A DNA stretch of 64,000 nucleotides from Fuerstiella sp. (lineage in GTDB: Bacteria > Planctomycetota > Planctomycetia > Planctomycetales > Planctomycetaceae). The stretch spans positions 1-64,000 of the forward strand of contig JALHMY010000025.1 in NCBI GenBank assembly GCA_022843805.1, read 5' to 3'. How positions within the stretch are numbered: position 1 is the stretch's first letter; each line of letters begins with the position of its first letter. Positions 1-9,495 of this stretch are shown piece by piece. Under the pieces are notes generated by a model. The model saw only the letters and a list, made by a program, of their open reading frames with translations. It was not told where the DNA came from and did no database searches. The translations under genes and the position numbers were made by a program.

Positions 1-348
1 GGCCTGACGGCCGACCCCTCCCACTTCGCTGCGCTGCGCGGGAGGGGAGGTTTTAAAACCTCCTCTCCCAGCGTAGCTGGGGGAGGTCGATCGAGCGTCA
101 GCAAGATCGGGAGGGGGCCGGTGAACATCGGGTTTCGTGTGTTGTTGGTACGTCGTTGAGTGCAACCCTGCGGCGGGCCCTCCCCCGGCCTGACGGCCGA
201 CCCCTCCCACTTCGCTTCGCTGCGCGGGAGGGGAGGTTGATTGCGGGACGCGAAGGCTTCGGCGGCTGGACAATGAATCGGGGTCTGAGATCATGTCAGC
301 GGATGGCATCCTGGCAAAGCGAACGGCGATGCCCGCGTTTTAGAACTT
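1..348. repeat. GC-rich palindromic repeat region
   Basis: Two near-identical copies of a palindromic element lie at 1-52 and 187-238. Each begins with GGCCTGACGGCCGACCCCTC and ends in GGGAGGGGAGGTT; the second copy has a few extra bases (TTCGC) in its middle. Between them, 55-120 carries the related motif CCTCTCCCAGCGTAGCTGGG and a GGGAGGGGGCC stretch in the opposite sense. The arms can form strong hairpins. The first copy starts at the window edge, so the array may extend to the left. No convincing gene is seen here. This looks like a dispersed intergenic repeat family rather than an insertion sequence, because no transposase is present. Confidence 0.75.
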
Positions 349-1461
349 ATGCGTTCGCCTGACGAAATCGAAACACTCGCACAACCGCGGCTAACTCATC
401 TGCTCCAAAAAAAGTTTGTCGGTCGCCACTTTCCGCTACGGGTTAAACACGAGGACGTTATCCTGATGATTGAGCTTTTTACGATCGCAAATTCGGGTGA
501 TTTGTCAGGGTCCGGGGACTTCACGATTTGTCGTCGAGTTGAGTTGCAGGGCTCAGCCCTGCGGAATCCGGAATCGCTGTCCGTACGTCAGTTTTTGTCG
601 GACCGGAAAACTGCCGACGGAATCGCCGTCGGGCTGCATTCAGATCGTGATTTGCTGCGTGAACAATTGCAGATTCTTCGAACTTCGACTGGTGGGACTC
701 TGGCGGAAGGCTCCGTGATCATTCGGTCTGGCAGCATCGTTTCCACGGTGATGTCGGAGTTAGTCGACGAAAGACTCGAAGTATTACTGCAGCCGCTGTC
801 GCTGCGAGACATGATTTGCCTGTCCGAACGTGATCTGCTTTCCGCTGCGACTGACGAGACTCTATGGTCGCTGGCAGTTGCGAAAGTTCAACGGGTCCGG
901 TCGGTTGACTGCCGTGTCTGTCCCGAACAGTTTCCGGAAGCTGGTCCCGGATCCGCCCGAGTCTCGGCGGAGCTTCTGCAGCATCGTATCGAATCGGTGC
1001 TGAGCTGTTTTAAGCTGGGGCGGTATCAGCATTCGTGTGCGCTGGCAGGGATTTTGCTGTTGTGGGACCATTTGGATGCCAGTCACGAAATCTCTCAGTC
1101 ACTGGAAGGCAGAGGGTCTCCCCGAACAGCAGATTACTGGCATGGGATTATGCATCGGCGGGAACCTGACCCGGGAAACGCGGCCTACTGGTTCCGAACC
1201 TTAGGCACGCATCCAGCGTTTGCAGACCTGTACGAGAACTTGCCAGGATGGCTTGAAAAGATGGGAGTGGACGGAGGTGCCGAATCGCTGATCGGCGAGC
1301 AATTGTTGAATCAGTCCACATGGAATCCATATCGCTTTATCGATCTGTGTCGGATTGCTCTGAAGCAACCGAATGGACCGGCCGATCAGGCAGTGCGTAT
1401 TGTGCAATTCCTCGAAATGCTGAATTTAATTAAATTCTCAATGAACGATTCTCAGCGGTGA
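349..1461 (+). CDS. conserved hypothetical protein
   Basis: A 370-residue soluble protein with no signal peptide or membrane segment. I recognise no named domain in the first 260 residues. Near residue 263 there is a stretch YWHGIMHRREPDPGNAAYWF, a pattern I associate with uncharacterised conserved proteins of planctomycetes and other bacteria; its function is unknown to me. The start is uncertain: the ATG at 349 has no clear ribosome binding site, and an in-frame ATG at 466 is possible. The gene stands alone, with repeats upstream and a 300-base gap downstream. Confidence 0.65.
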   Translation: MRSPDEIETLAQPRLTHLLQKKFVGRHFPLRVKHEDVILMIELFTIANSGDLSGSGDFTICRRVELQGSALRNPESLSVRQFLSDRKTADGIAVGLHSDRDLLREQLQILRTSTGGTLAEGSVIIRSGSIVSTVMSELVDERLEVLLQPLSLRDMICLSERDLLSAATDETLWSLAVAKVQRVRSVDCRVCPEQFPEAGPGSARVSAELLQHRIESVLSCFKLGRYQHSCALAGILLLWDHLDASHEISQSLEGRGSPRTADYWHGIMHRREPDPGNAAYWFRTLGTHPAFADLYENLPGWLEKMGVDGGAESLIGEQLLNQSTWNPYRFIDLCRIALKQPNGPADQAVRIVQFLEMLNLIKFSMNDSQR

Positions 1462-1761
1462 TTAACGACGACGAGGTCTGGCGGAATAAATCGACAGAAA
1501 CACTGGCTTTTGTGAAATTTGGGTGTGTAATGTTGTTTCGCAGGCCATGGCAGCGGCAATTTGTCGGCGAAAAGGAAATTTGCCGGCGAAAAACAGAGTG
1601 GTGGATTAAGTCCGGACGGAACATTAATTGAAAAGCACAATCCAGACGGTTGCCGATAGATCTCCTGTACGGAAGGATTCGGCCGACAGAACGGCCGACA
1701 CCGTGACCCTCATCAAAGCTCAAGTGTAAATCAACGAACAGCATTTCCGTGCTGTACCATT
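1462..1761. other. intergenic gap with short direct repeats
   Basis: A 300-base gap between two plus-strand genes. It contains a direct repeat at about 1558-1592, where the unit ATTTG(T/C)CGGCGAAAA occurs twice, and a second short duplication of CGGCCGACA near 1680-1700. No hairpin followed by a T-run and no convincing small gene is seen. The promoter of the following gene is probably here but cannot be assigned. Confidence 0.5.
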
Positions 1762-2565
1762 GTGACAGTGGATCAACAACAACAACCGCAATCCAGTACA
1801 ACTGATATCGCCATTCCGGGATCGGACGAGGTGACGGGTGGCATTACAGATCCGATTCGCGTGGACGAATTGCACGCATCGGAGGGAGAGTTTCGGCGTC
1901 AGTTTCCAGTTCTCTGGGCGTCAACTCTGTTCGGGCCGATGGTCCTGACTCTGCTTGCCGTGGGTTTTTTATGGTTGTTTGCCGGCGGCGAGTTTACTCG
2001 ACGTCTGCTGATATCCACAGTCCTGTCCCTGTACCTGCTGGGGCGTTTTGTAATTCTGAACGGCTCCGACGGTCAGCTGGGGGATATTGACGGTGCTCTG
2101 TCTTCCGAACACCTGTTTTTGCTTGTGATGTGGCTGGACGTCATGACGGCACTTGTGCTCGCGTTTCACATCGGATTCCTTTTCCGGTTGCCGTTTGTTG
2201 GTTCGCGCATTGCTGCACTTGTAACCGATGGACATTTCATTCTGGATGCACATCCATGGATGCGCCGGGCAACATTTCTGGGGCTGACAGCATTTGTGGC
2301 ATTTCCGCTGACCGCCACAGGAGCGGTCGGTGGTTCCATTTTTGGCCGTCTGCTCGGGATGTCCAGACGGGCAACATTTGTCGGAATACTGCTCGGCAGT
2401 ATTGCAGGCAATGGTGTTATGTACGTGTTTTCCGAATCCATGGCTCGCTGGCTCGACAAGGATCATCCGGTCATCAAGTATGGCGGGTTCATTCTGATTG
2501 CGATGCTTGCAATTATTCTCGAGCACAGATATCGAACGCTTCGTCGGCAGTTCGAATCGAAATGA
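1762..2565 (+). CDS. small multidrug export family membrane protein
   Basis: A 267-residue integral membrane protein. The N-terminal 50 residues are polar and cytoplasmic-looking. Hydrophobic segments follow near residues 55-75, 80-95, 115-145, 170-190, 200-220 and 240-255. The segment FPLTATGAVGGSIFGRLLGM (about 187-206) resembles the conserved small residue-rich stretch of the Sm_multidrug_ex family (PF06695). The substrate is unknown, and the family name does not prove drug export. Translation appears to start at GTG 1762, since the frame has no nearby upstream ATG. The gene converges on an M20 peptidase gene 38 bases away. Confidence 0.65.
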   Translation: MTVDQQQQPQSSTTDIAIPGSDEVTGGITDPIRVDELHASEGEFRRQFPVLWASTLFGPMVLTLLAVGFLWLFAGGEFTRRLLISTVLSLYLLGRFVILNGSDGQLGDIDGALSSEHLFLLVMWLDVMTALVLAFHIGFLFRLPFVGSRIAALVTDGHFILDAHPWMRRATFLGLTAFVAFPLTATGAVGGSIFGRLLGMSRRATFVGILLGSIAGNGVMYVFSESMARWLDKDHPVIKYGGFILIAMLAIILEHRYRTLRRQFESK

Positions 2566-2603
2566 ACGGCAGCTGGACGATTCACCGGATGCACCCGTTG
2601 CGG

Positions 2604-3746
2604 TCACTCGGGCTGGATGCACCAGTGACGAATCAGCTTCTCGAAAAGAGCAGTTCCGCGTTCCAGCTGTTCCAGAGAAATCCACTCATCGTCGGTATGT
2701 GCCTGTTCAATGCTGCCTGGCCCCAGTATGGCCACATTCTGCAGTTCATTCAGAGCGACACCATCCGTCCCATACGCAACCGTCGTTGCATGCGAGTTGT
2801 TCGTCAGGGAAAGCAATTCCCGAATGAACGGAGAATCGGGGTTGGTAAAGACGGGTGAGCCGCAAAAAACAGTTTCGCACTGCAGTCCATTCAGTCGGGC
2901 CAGTTTTTGGATCCGATCGACAGTACCATCAGTATCCTGTCCTGGCATTGGTCTGAAGTAGATCATCACGACACAGCGAGGGGCTGTAATATTCAGAGCA
3001 CCACTGTTATCCCGAATGGTAATATTCATTGTTGGCGTGGGAGGCACAAACCTTTCATCACGCCAGGCAGGACTGCTTTCCATCTCATCGTGCAGTTTGC
3101 GAATTTCGCTGAGGAACGGAATCATCGCGAGATTTGCGTTGAGCCCCTGGCCTGTACTTGAATGAGCTGCACGGCCATGAGAAGTAATGCGTAACGCACA
3201 ACCGCCTTTATGAGCGTAGACGACCTGCAGCTGGGTTGGTTCACCGACTAGTGTGCGTGACTGTGAGGCAACAATTTCACGATACAGCGACGAGCGGCTG
3301 ACGATTTCACGTGCGCCCCGCATACCGATCTCTTCATCAGCGGTAACAGCAATGTAGACAGGAGCATGCAGCTTCTTTTCCCGCAGATTTTCTACTGCCG
3401 CAAGCATGCAGGCGATGGAGCCCTTCATGTCGCAGGAACCCCGGCCATAAACCCGATCCTCCGTCAAATGGCAATCCCAGGGCCCGGCCGGTGCAAAGCT
3501 CCATGAGTCCACAGGAACGACATCGGAATGGCCAAAATAGGCAAGGCCGCTGCCCAGTGGGCCCTTTCGGGCAATCACACAGGATTTGTCAGTTCCTTCC
3601 TCATCCTGGTAGTCCAGCCGCTCGGTTTTGAACGAGAGATCGGTCAGCCATCGCTCAATACAGTCAGTGATCGCTCGATTCGACTGCGTACTGACGGAAG
3701 AGAACTGAATCATGTCATTCAGATAATGCAGACTTCTTAAGACCAT
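2604..3746 (-). CDS. argE: M20 family peptidase, acetylornithine deacetylase-like
   Basis: A 380-residue zinc-dependent amidohydrolase of the ArgE/DapE/CPG2 (M20) family, expected to remove the acetyl group from N-acetylornithine in arginine synthesis. Visible metal and catalytic motifs, in order, are GHSDVVPV, YGRGSCDMKG, the DEEIG catalytic Glu, GEPT and a late His in QAHTDDEW. The dimerisation insert with GRAAHSS is present. The frame stays open to 3854, but the family N-terminus (LHYLNDMIQFSSVSTQSN) begins just after Met at 3746, so I chose that start. No arginine genes adjoin it, so the substrate is inferred. It could be another M20 deacetylase. Confidence 0.75.
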   Translation of the reverse strand: MVLRSLHYLNDMIQFSSVSTQSNRAITDCIERWLTDLSFKTERLDYQDEEGTDKSCVIARKGPLGSGLAYFGHSDVVPVDSWSFAPAGPWDCHLTEDRVYGRGSCDMKGSIACMLAAVENLREKKLHAPVYIAVTADEEIGMRGAREIVSRSSLYREIVASQSRTLVGEPTQLQVVYAHKGGCALRITSHGRAAHSSTGQGLNANLAMIPFLSEIRKLHDEMESSPAWRDERFVPPTPTMNITIRDNSGALNITAPRCVVMIYFRPMPGQDTDGTVDRIQKLARLNGLQCETVFCGSPVFTNPDSPFIRELLSLTNNSHATTVAYGTDGVALNELQNVAILGPGSIEQAHTDDEWISLEQLERGTALFEKLIRHWCIQPE

Positions 3747-4097
3747 TGGGAGATGACTTTCTGCACCGGTTCGAAAAACAAATCCGTCCTGATGTGTGAT
3801 GTTTTCTGCAGTTAATCGACTCAGAACTATCCGAGCGACCAGTCCCCGACACATATCGTTCGAATCGAGCCTCCGGCCCCTCCCTGACGGAAATCATCGC
3901 TCAATCCGATGCGACGCCAGCACATTGAATGGAAAAAACAGTGACGTGTCTTGCGGTCTGGCTGTGTGCTGGCGACACTGCAACACCTGCTGGTGTGCGG
4001 AACGATGTCGCATCCGTGCAGGAAACGCAAGTCTGCCGTGTCGAACCATTTACAGGCGTCTGTAAATCACCGGAAAAACTTCACGACTCTGGAAAAT
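3747..4097. other. divergent intergenic region
   Basis: A 351-base gap between the divergent M20 peptidase and uronate isomerase-like genes. The peptidase frame remains open for another 36 codons into this region without family-like sequence. No repeat, RNA gene or clear promoter is recognised. Promoters for both genes are expected here. Confidence 0.4.
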
Positions 4098-5393
4098 ATG
4101 TACATGTCGGGCACACTGATTCAGGAAATCCTTCAGCCTTTGGAACAGCTGAGGCTGATTGATCCGCATTCTCACATCAACCCGCACGCGGCCGCTTCAA
4201 AGACGCTGGCCGACATTTTAGGGTATCACTATTACACAGAGCTGGCCCATTCCGCCGGACTTTCACGACAAAAGATCGAAGAACCGGGGATTGAACCAAA
4301 GGAAAAAGTGGCCCGTCTTGTACCGTGGCTTGCAACGATTGAAAATACGGCTCAGTACAGCTGGCTGCTGGAAATGTGTCAGGTTTTCTTTGGATTCTGC
4401 GATGATCGAATTACCACCGCAAACTGGGAGAAACTCTACGACGCAGCTCAGGCAAAGATGCAGCAGCCCAACTGGGAACAGTTCGTGCTGGAGCGAAGCG
4501 GACTTGATCAGGTCTATCTGACAAACGATTTTGACGATCCACTGCAGGGTTTTGATACTCAATTGTACGTGCCATGCCTGCGTACCGACGATCTGGTATT
4601 TCATCTGGTAAAGCCGGAAGTGCGAGCAAGACTGGCAAAGGCGTCGTCGGCCGACGTGCATGACGCCGCGTCGCTGAAGTCAGCGCTGAGTCACCTGTTT
4701 TCCCATTTTGTCACCAATGGGGCTCGAGCCTGTGCAATCTCACTGCCGCCCGATTTTTCCCCGGAACCGATTTCCGTTACAACCGTTAATCCGCTCATTG
4801 CCCGAATTTTCGCTGGACAGGAGATGTCTGCAGATGAGAGTCGAACGGTCAGCAATTTCGTGTTCTGGTCGCTCGCCGAGTTTTGTGAACAGTTCAAACT
4901 GCCGTTTGATCTGATGATCGGAGTCAATCGACGGGTTTATGAATCAGGTGTGTTTCAGGGGCAGGATCTGTACGATAAGCGTACGTCTTTAATTCAATAT
5001 AAAAAGCTGTTCAATGCATTTCCCGGAGTGACATTCCCGGTCTCTGTTCTTTCTGAGACCAGCAATCAGGAACTCGTCAGTTATTCATGGATTTTTCCGA
5101 ATGTAGTGACCAGTGGACACTGGTGGTATTCGAATATACCGGTGTTCATTGAGAGGGATACGCGGGGACGTCTGCAGGCAGTGCCGATGACGAAGCAGAT
5201 TGGGTACTATAGTGATATGTATAAGCTGGAATTTGCTCTGCCAAAATTTGCCATGTACCGCAGAATACTGGCGAAAGTGCTGGCCGAGGACTTTGTGATG
5301 GGTCGCGGATGGAAACCAGAACGTGCCGTGGAACTGGGGGTTCGGATTTTGCGGGGGAATGTGGAAGTAATCTTTGGCGGCAGGGCTGAGTAG
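4098..5393 (+). CDS. uronate isomerase-like amidohydrolase superfamily protein
   Basis: A 431-residue TIM-barrel hydrolase-type protein. The N-terminal metal motif DPHSHINPH (about residues 25-33) and the late stretch SGHWWYSNIP, followed by a YSDMYKLEF and FAMYRRILA region, resemble the glucuronate/galacturonate isomerase group (UxaC, COG1904) within the amidohydrolase superfamily. It probably isomerises a uronate to a keto-sugar acid, fitting a carbohydrate-degrading planctomycete. ATG 4098 is preceded by GGAAA and a family-like N-terminus follows. The open frame to 3951 looks non-coding. Substrate specificity is unproven, and it may be a decarboxylase-type relative. Confidence 0.6.
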   Translation: MYMSGTLIQEILQPLEQLRLIDPHSHINPHAAASKTLADILGYHYYTELAHSAGLSRQKIEEPGIEPKEKVARLVPWLATIENTAQYSWLLEMCQVFFGFCDDRITTANWEKLYDAAQAKMQQPNWEQFVLERSGLDQVYLTNDFDDPLQGFDTQLYVPCLRTDDLVFHLVKPEVRARLAKASSADVHDAASLKSALSHLFSHFVTNGARACAISLPPDFSPEPISVTTVNPLIARIFAGQEMSADESRTVSNFVFWSLAEFCEQFKLPFDLMIGVNRRVYESGVFQGQDLYDKRTSLIQYKKLFNAFPGVTFPVSVLSETSNQELVSYSWIFPNVVTSGHWWYSNIPVFIERDTRGRLQAVPMTKQIGYYSDMYKLEFALPKFAMYRRILAKVLAEDFVMGRGWKPERAVELGVRILRGNVEVIFGGRAE

Positions 5394-5452
5394 CAAAATT
5401 TCTTCAGCCAGCAATTTTCGTGGGCAAGTCAGGGGTCGGAGCGGGCATTTCG

Positions 5453-7105
5453 ATGGCTCGAATTGTATTACTTAAGGACGGGCAGGCGTTCCCGTGGGAG
5501 CTGAAGGATTTTCCTGCACGTCTGGGACGGCACCCGGATTGTGATATTCAGCTCGATTCCAATATGGTCTCCCGGTTCCACGCCCAGGTTTTGCGAGTCG
5601 ACGACCGCCTGATGCTGGAAGATCTGGGAAGTGGTAATGGGACATTTCTTAACGGCAAGATGCTGGAACCGAATGCTCCTCAGCCACTGAAGAATGACGA
5701 TCGCATCAAGCTTGGGCCGATCAAGTTCCGTTTCGAAGATGTGCCGATACCGTCCGCCGATCCCAATCAGGTTCAGGGTATCGAAGTGAATGACGGAGCC
5801 ACTTCAACGATTATGGGATCCGCATCCGCCCGCGGCTTCGGCATGTTCGAAGTGCGGCCGGAAGAAAAGCTGAAGGGCATTCTGAAGATCAACCAGAGCC
5901 TGGCGGGCATGGTGGAAGTTCAGAATATTGCTCCCAGAATCCTCGACACGCTGTTCGAGATTTTTCCACAGGCCGATCGTGGCTCGATCCTGATTCGCTC
6001 AGAGCCGGGTAAAGCTCTTTACCCGGCAGCTCAGAAACGTCGTCGTGAGAGTGATGATGAGTCCGTTCGACTGAGCCGCACGGTTCTTGATCGTGTATTG
6101 CATGACAAAGCAGGCGTTCTGTCGGCGGATGCTTCAAATGATACAAGATTCAGTGCCAGTGAATCCATCACTGATCTGACAATTCATTCCATGATGTGTG
6201 TGCCCCTTTTGTCGATTGAAGGCGAACCGTTCGGGGTAATTAATCTGGACAGCCAGACTGCCAATAAGCGATTCACTGACGACGATCTGGAACTCTTGCT
6301 GGCCGTTGCCTCGCAGGCCGCCCATTCCTACGAAAATGCACGGCTGCTGCAATCGTACCTGGAAAAGCAAAAGCAGGACAAGGAAATGAAGATTGCCAGT
6401 GGGGTGCAGCGGGCTCTGCTGCCTGAAAAGCTGCCTCAGGTTAACGGATATCGATTCTTTGCTTCCTATGATGCGGCTCAGGAGGTTGGCGGAGATTATT
6501 TCGACTGTTTCATGATTGGCGCCAGAAAGGTGTGCATTTCATTTGGCGACGTCGCCGGTAAGGGCGTGCCAGGCGCGTTGATCATGTCGCGAATGGCAAG
6601 CGTTGTTCAGAATACGATGAGTTTCACAGATGACGTGGCGACCGCCATTCACCGTATTAACTCGCACATGTGTCACAACATGGTTGAAGGCCGTTTTGTC
6701 ACCTATATTCTGGGCGTTATTGATCTGGATACTCACACAATCACTTTGGCCAATGCCGGGCATATGTCGCCGCTGATTCGTCGAGTCGACGGCAAGGTTG
6801 AGGAATTCGACGACTCGTCGATCGGAATTCCTGTTGGTATTATGGATGATTACCCGTACGAGGTAACGCAGCGAAAAATCAGTCCGGGAGAACTGTTTGT
6901 TCTTGTGACAGATGGCGTCGACGAAGCCATGGATCAGGATAATGATCTTTATACCAAAGAGCGCGTGCGGGAATTTGTGCGAACAGGATCTTCCGATCCG
7001 GAGGAACTTGGGAAAGCTCTTCTGGCTGATGTTCGCCGACATGCCAATGGTCGGGAGCAGAACGATGATATCACCATCATGACCTTTGGACGTCTGGCAA
7101 ACTGA
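5453..7105 (+). CDS. FHA-GAF-SpoIIE type PP2C serine phosphatase
   Basis: A 550-residue cytoplasmic signalling protein with three domains. An FHA phosphothreonine-binding domain (about 20-95) carries LGRHPDCDIQLDS, SRFH and GSGNGTFLNG. A GAF domain follows (about 145-315). A SpoIIE/RsbU-type PP2C phosphatase occupies about 340-548, with GGDYFDCF, FGDVAGKGVPGALIMS, VTDGVDEAMD and NDDITIM. A linker (VRPEEKLKGILKI) joins FHA to GAF. Proteins of this design usually dephosphorylate an anti-sigma-factor antagonist in a partner-switching system, but no such partner is encoded here. ATG 5453 follows a purine-rich GGGGTCGGAG. The gene lies 38 bases upstream of mnmE and may be co-transcribed with it. 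Confidence 0.9.
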   Translation: MARIVLLKDGQAFPWELKDFPARLGRHPDCDIQLDSNMVSRFHAQVLRVDDRLMLEDLGSGNGTFLNGKMLEPNAPQPLKNDDRIKLGPIKFRFEDVPIPSADPNQVQGIEVNDGATSTIMGSASARGFGMFEVRPEEKLKGILKINQSLAGMVEVQNIAPRILDTLFEIFPQADRGSILIRSEPGKALYPAAQKRRRESDDESVRLSRTVLDRVLHDKAGVLSADASNDTRFSASESITDLTIHSMMCVPLLSIEGEPFGVINLDSQTANKRFTDDDLELLLAVASQAAHSYENARLLQSYLEKQKQDKEMKIASGVQRALLPEKLPQVNGYRFFASYDAAQEVGGDYFDCFMIGARKVCISFGDVAGKGVPGALIMSRMASVVQNTMSFTDDVATAIHRINSHMCHNMVEGRFVTYILGVIDLDTHTITLANAGHMSPLIRRVDGKVEEFDDSSIGIPVGIMDDYPYEVTQRKISPGELFVLVTDGVDEAMDQDNDLYTKERVREFVRTGSSDPEELGKALLADVRRHANGREQNDDITIMTFGRLAN

Positions 7106-7143
7106 CACGAGCGGGACTGTTCCGGAGCCCGACGGAGAATTCC

Positions 7144-8571
7144 ATGCCACTTGTGCTGGACGACACAATCGCAGCTCCCGCTTCTCCTCCGGGGGCCGCG
7201 GAGCGCGGCATTATTCGAATCAGCGGACCACAGATGCTCAGCATTGTTCGCAGCGTCTTTCGGCCGGGCTCAGGCTTTGAACAATGGATGAACGCGCGTG
7301 TGCCGAGTCGATTTCCCGGAGTGGCCGATATTCCGTCGCTGGGAGTGCCACTCCCCGTTCAGCTGATGCTCTGGCCGACTCGTCACAGTTTCACCGGTCA
7401 GCCCATGGCAGAGTTCCACTGTTTGTCTTCGCCGCCGCTGATGGATGCTCTGCTCGAACGTCTGTTCGAATGTGATGCCCGGCCGGCTCAGCGCGGTGAA
7501 TTCACGATGCGAGCTTTTCTGGCGGGACGAATTGATCTGCTGCAGGCGGAAGCCGTACTTGGTGTGATCGAAGCAACCGATCATGAGGAACTGCAGCAGG
7601 CGTTAACTCAGCTGGGCGGTGCCATCACTTCAAGACTGGTCAGTCTCCGGGCTGACCTGATTGCTGTTCTCGGAGACCTCGAAGCGGGACTGGATTTTGT
7701 TGAGGAAGACATTGAGTTTATCACGCGAGAAGAAATTGTCCGGCGGCTGAATATCGCCCGGCAGACCCTGCACAGTCTGCTGGCCGATGCAGAACAGCGA
7801 CTGCCGTCTGGCTGGAAGCGTCGAGTTGTACTGGCAGGTTTGCCCAATGCCGGAAAGAGTACTTTGTTCAATCGGATGGTCGGGAGCCATAAGGCAATTG
7901 TGTCTCCCATTCCTGGAACGACGCGTGACTATCTTTCGGCCTGTGTATCACTTGTCGGTGGTTCTCAGGAACTGGAAATCGAACTGATCGACACGGCTGG
8001 CTGTGAAGATGCTGCCGATCTGATCATGGATCGAGCTCAGCAGATCCGTGGCCAGCAGGTGAATTCGGGCGATCTGATTGTGTGGTGTCGTTCTCTGCAG
8101 CTGAATTCCCAGGAGCTGGCCGAAGATGAGCAGCTGCGTCGCAGTATTGAAACTCGCGGACTGCCACTGCTTCACATTACAACGCAATGCGATCTGGCCA
8201 CGAAAACTGCCGCTCATCCGAATCACCGGACTGGATCCGGCGATACGATAACTCAAAGTGACCTTGCGGTGAGTGCCATGACCGGCGAGGGAATCGATTT
8301 GCTTCGACAGACGATTATTGGCCGACTGATTGAGCAAAAGTCGGCGAGGGGCGAACTGCTGGCAACCACAGCAGTGCGTTGCAGAGACAGTCTGACCCGC
8401 GCCATTTCGGCTATTGAATCTGCAATCATGTCGGCTTCTGCAGGCAGCGGTGATGAACTGACGGCGATGGATCTCCGTGAGTCACTGCATGAACTGGGAG
8501 TCATTCTGGGTGACGTCTGTACTGACGATATTCTCGATCATATCTTCAGCAGGTTCTGTATCGGCAAATGA
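7144..8571 (+). CDS. mnmE: tRNA modification GTPase MnmE
   Basis: A 475-residue GTPase that, with MnmG, installs the (carboxymethyl)aminomethyl group on wobble U34 of certain tRNAs. The N-terminal formyl-THF-binding-like domain begins with DDTIAAPAS and GIIRISG. The embedded G domain shows G1 GLPNAGKS (232-239), G2 TTRD, G3 DTAG (283-286) and G5 VSAMTGEG. The C-terminal CIGK carries the essential Cys of the family. The G4 box is TQCD (347-350) instead of NKxD, a departure from consensus. Length is near the usual 450-470. mnmG is not in this window. Its 3' end converges on a methyltransferase gene. Confidence 0.95.
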   Translation: MPLVLDDTIAAPASPPGAAERGIIRISGPQMLSIVRSVFRPGSGFEQWMNARVPSRFPGVADIPSLGVPLPVQLMLWPTRHSFTGQPMAEFHCLSSPPLMDALLERLFECDARPAQRGEFTMRAFLAGRIDLLQAEAVLGVIEATDHEELQQALTQLGGAITSRLVSLRADLIAVLGDLEAGLDFVEEDIEFITREEIVRRLNIARQTLHSLLADAEQRLPSGWKRRVVLAGLPNAGKSTLFNRMVGSHKAIVSPIPGTTRDYLSACVSLVGGSQELEIELIDTAGCEDAADLIMDRAQQIRGQQVNSGDLIVWCRSLQLNSQELAEDEQLRRSIETRGLPLLHITTQCDLATKTAAHPNHRTGSGDTITQSDLAVSAMTGEGIDLLRQTIIGRLIEQKSARGELLATTAVRCRDSLTRAISAIESAIMSASAGSGDELTAMDLRESLHELGVILGDVCTDDILDHIFSRFCIGK

Positions 8572-8606
8572 ACGCGGATGCCGTCACCCCCGCGCATTTC
8601 TCCGGA

Positions 8607-9452
8607 TTATGAAGCAGCAGGTGACGCAGCTTTTTCCTTTGGTTCTTCAGCCTTTGAATCATCGACATCGGTTTCGTCGGTCTTTGTGAAGATCAGAATA
8701 TGCTGGCGGGGAAGAACATTGATTGTCTCTTTCCATCGCAGATTCAGGCCCGGCTGTTCCACCTCTTTTTTTACCTGTTGCTGTGACATTTTATGCACCA
8801 GCTTAATCGGAACGGACGGGTCTTCCATTCGGTATTCAACAAACACCACTCGCCCGCCGGGTTTCATGGCTTTGGAGATCTCCTGCATCATCTCGAATGG
8901 AAATTCGAATTCATGGTAGACATCCACCATGATGGCCATGTCCAGGGAGGCAGGTTTGAGATTTGGCGATTTCTGATCGCCTTTGACTGGCGTGATGTTG
9001 CTCACGCCAAACTTTTCACAATACGCCTTCAGTCGTTCCAGCATCTCATCCTGAACGTCGACTGCCATAATGGTGCCACCTGGAAGTACGGCTTCCGACA
9101 TCCTCAGTGAAATCACACCGCTGCCGGCACCGATATCTGCAACGACATCCCCCGGTTTCAGCTGCAGTGAGTTGACCAGCAGAGTGAGTCGCTCCTCGCG
9201 CTCACGAGTCGTTCGTTCCAGCCATGCGGCCCCCTGCCCTCCGGGTCCAAATCCCATCACATGAGCGATTTCTCGCCCCATGTAGAATTTGCCGATTCCG
9301 TTGGGGTCATGTTCTGACTTCCATTCGTAACGTCCGTCTTTTCGATCGGCTGGAAGTTTTTCTTCGTCCGAGAATGCCGGCACTGGCAGCAGGAGCTGGG
9401 CTGTGCATGTCAGCAGCAAAAGACCTGCCTGAGCGAAATTCAGACTGCGCAT
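8607..9452 (-). CDS. exported SAM-dependent methyltransferase
   Basis: A 281-residue protein with an apparent Sec signal peptide (about residues 1-28: Arg near the start, a Leu-rich core, then PVPAFS). A class I methyltransferase fold follows: motif I VADIGAGSGVISLRMS (about 108-123), the acidic end of strand 2 AVDVQDEM, and MVDVYHEF plus KPGGRVVFVEYR after it. The C-terminus is Lys/Glu/Ala-rich. The substrate is unknown. A periplasmic location for a SAM enzyme would be unusual, since SAM is cytoplasmic, although signal-bearing methyltransferases of this type do occur in planctomycete genomes. The signal peptide could instead act as a membrane anchor. Confidence 0.8.
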   Translation of the reverse strand: MRSLNFAQAGLLLLTCTAQLLLPVPAFSDEEKLPADRKDGRYEWKSEHDPNGIGKFYMGREIAHVMGFGPGGQGAAWLERTTREREERLTLLVNSLQLKPGDVVADIGAGSGVISLRMSEAVLPGGTIMAVDVQDEMLERLKAYCEKFGVSNITPVKGDQKSPNLKPASLDMAIMVDVYHEFEFPFEMMQEISKAMKPGGRVVFVEYRMEDPSVPIKLVHKMSQQQVKKEVEQPGLNLRWKETINVLPRQHILIFTKTDETDVDDSKAEEPKEKAASPAAS

Positions 9453-9495
9453 CGGAATACTCCTGCCTTCAAACGACTATGGTTTTTTATCAGGA

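Noticed and set aside
1969-2685. Minus-strand open frame of 238 residues under the export-protein gene
   Set aside because: Cys/Gln/Lys-rich translation typical of an antisense shadow; the plus-strand membrane protein is convincing.
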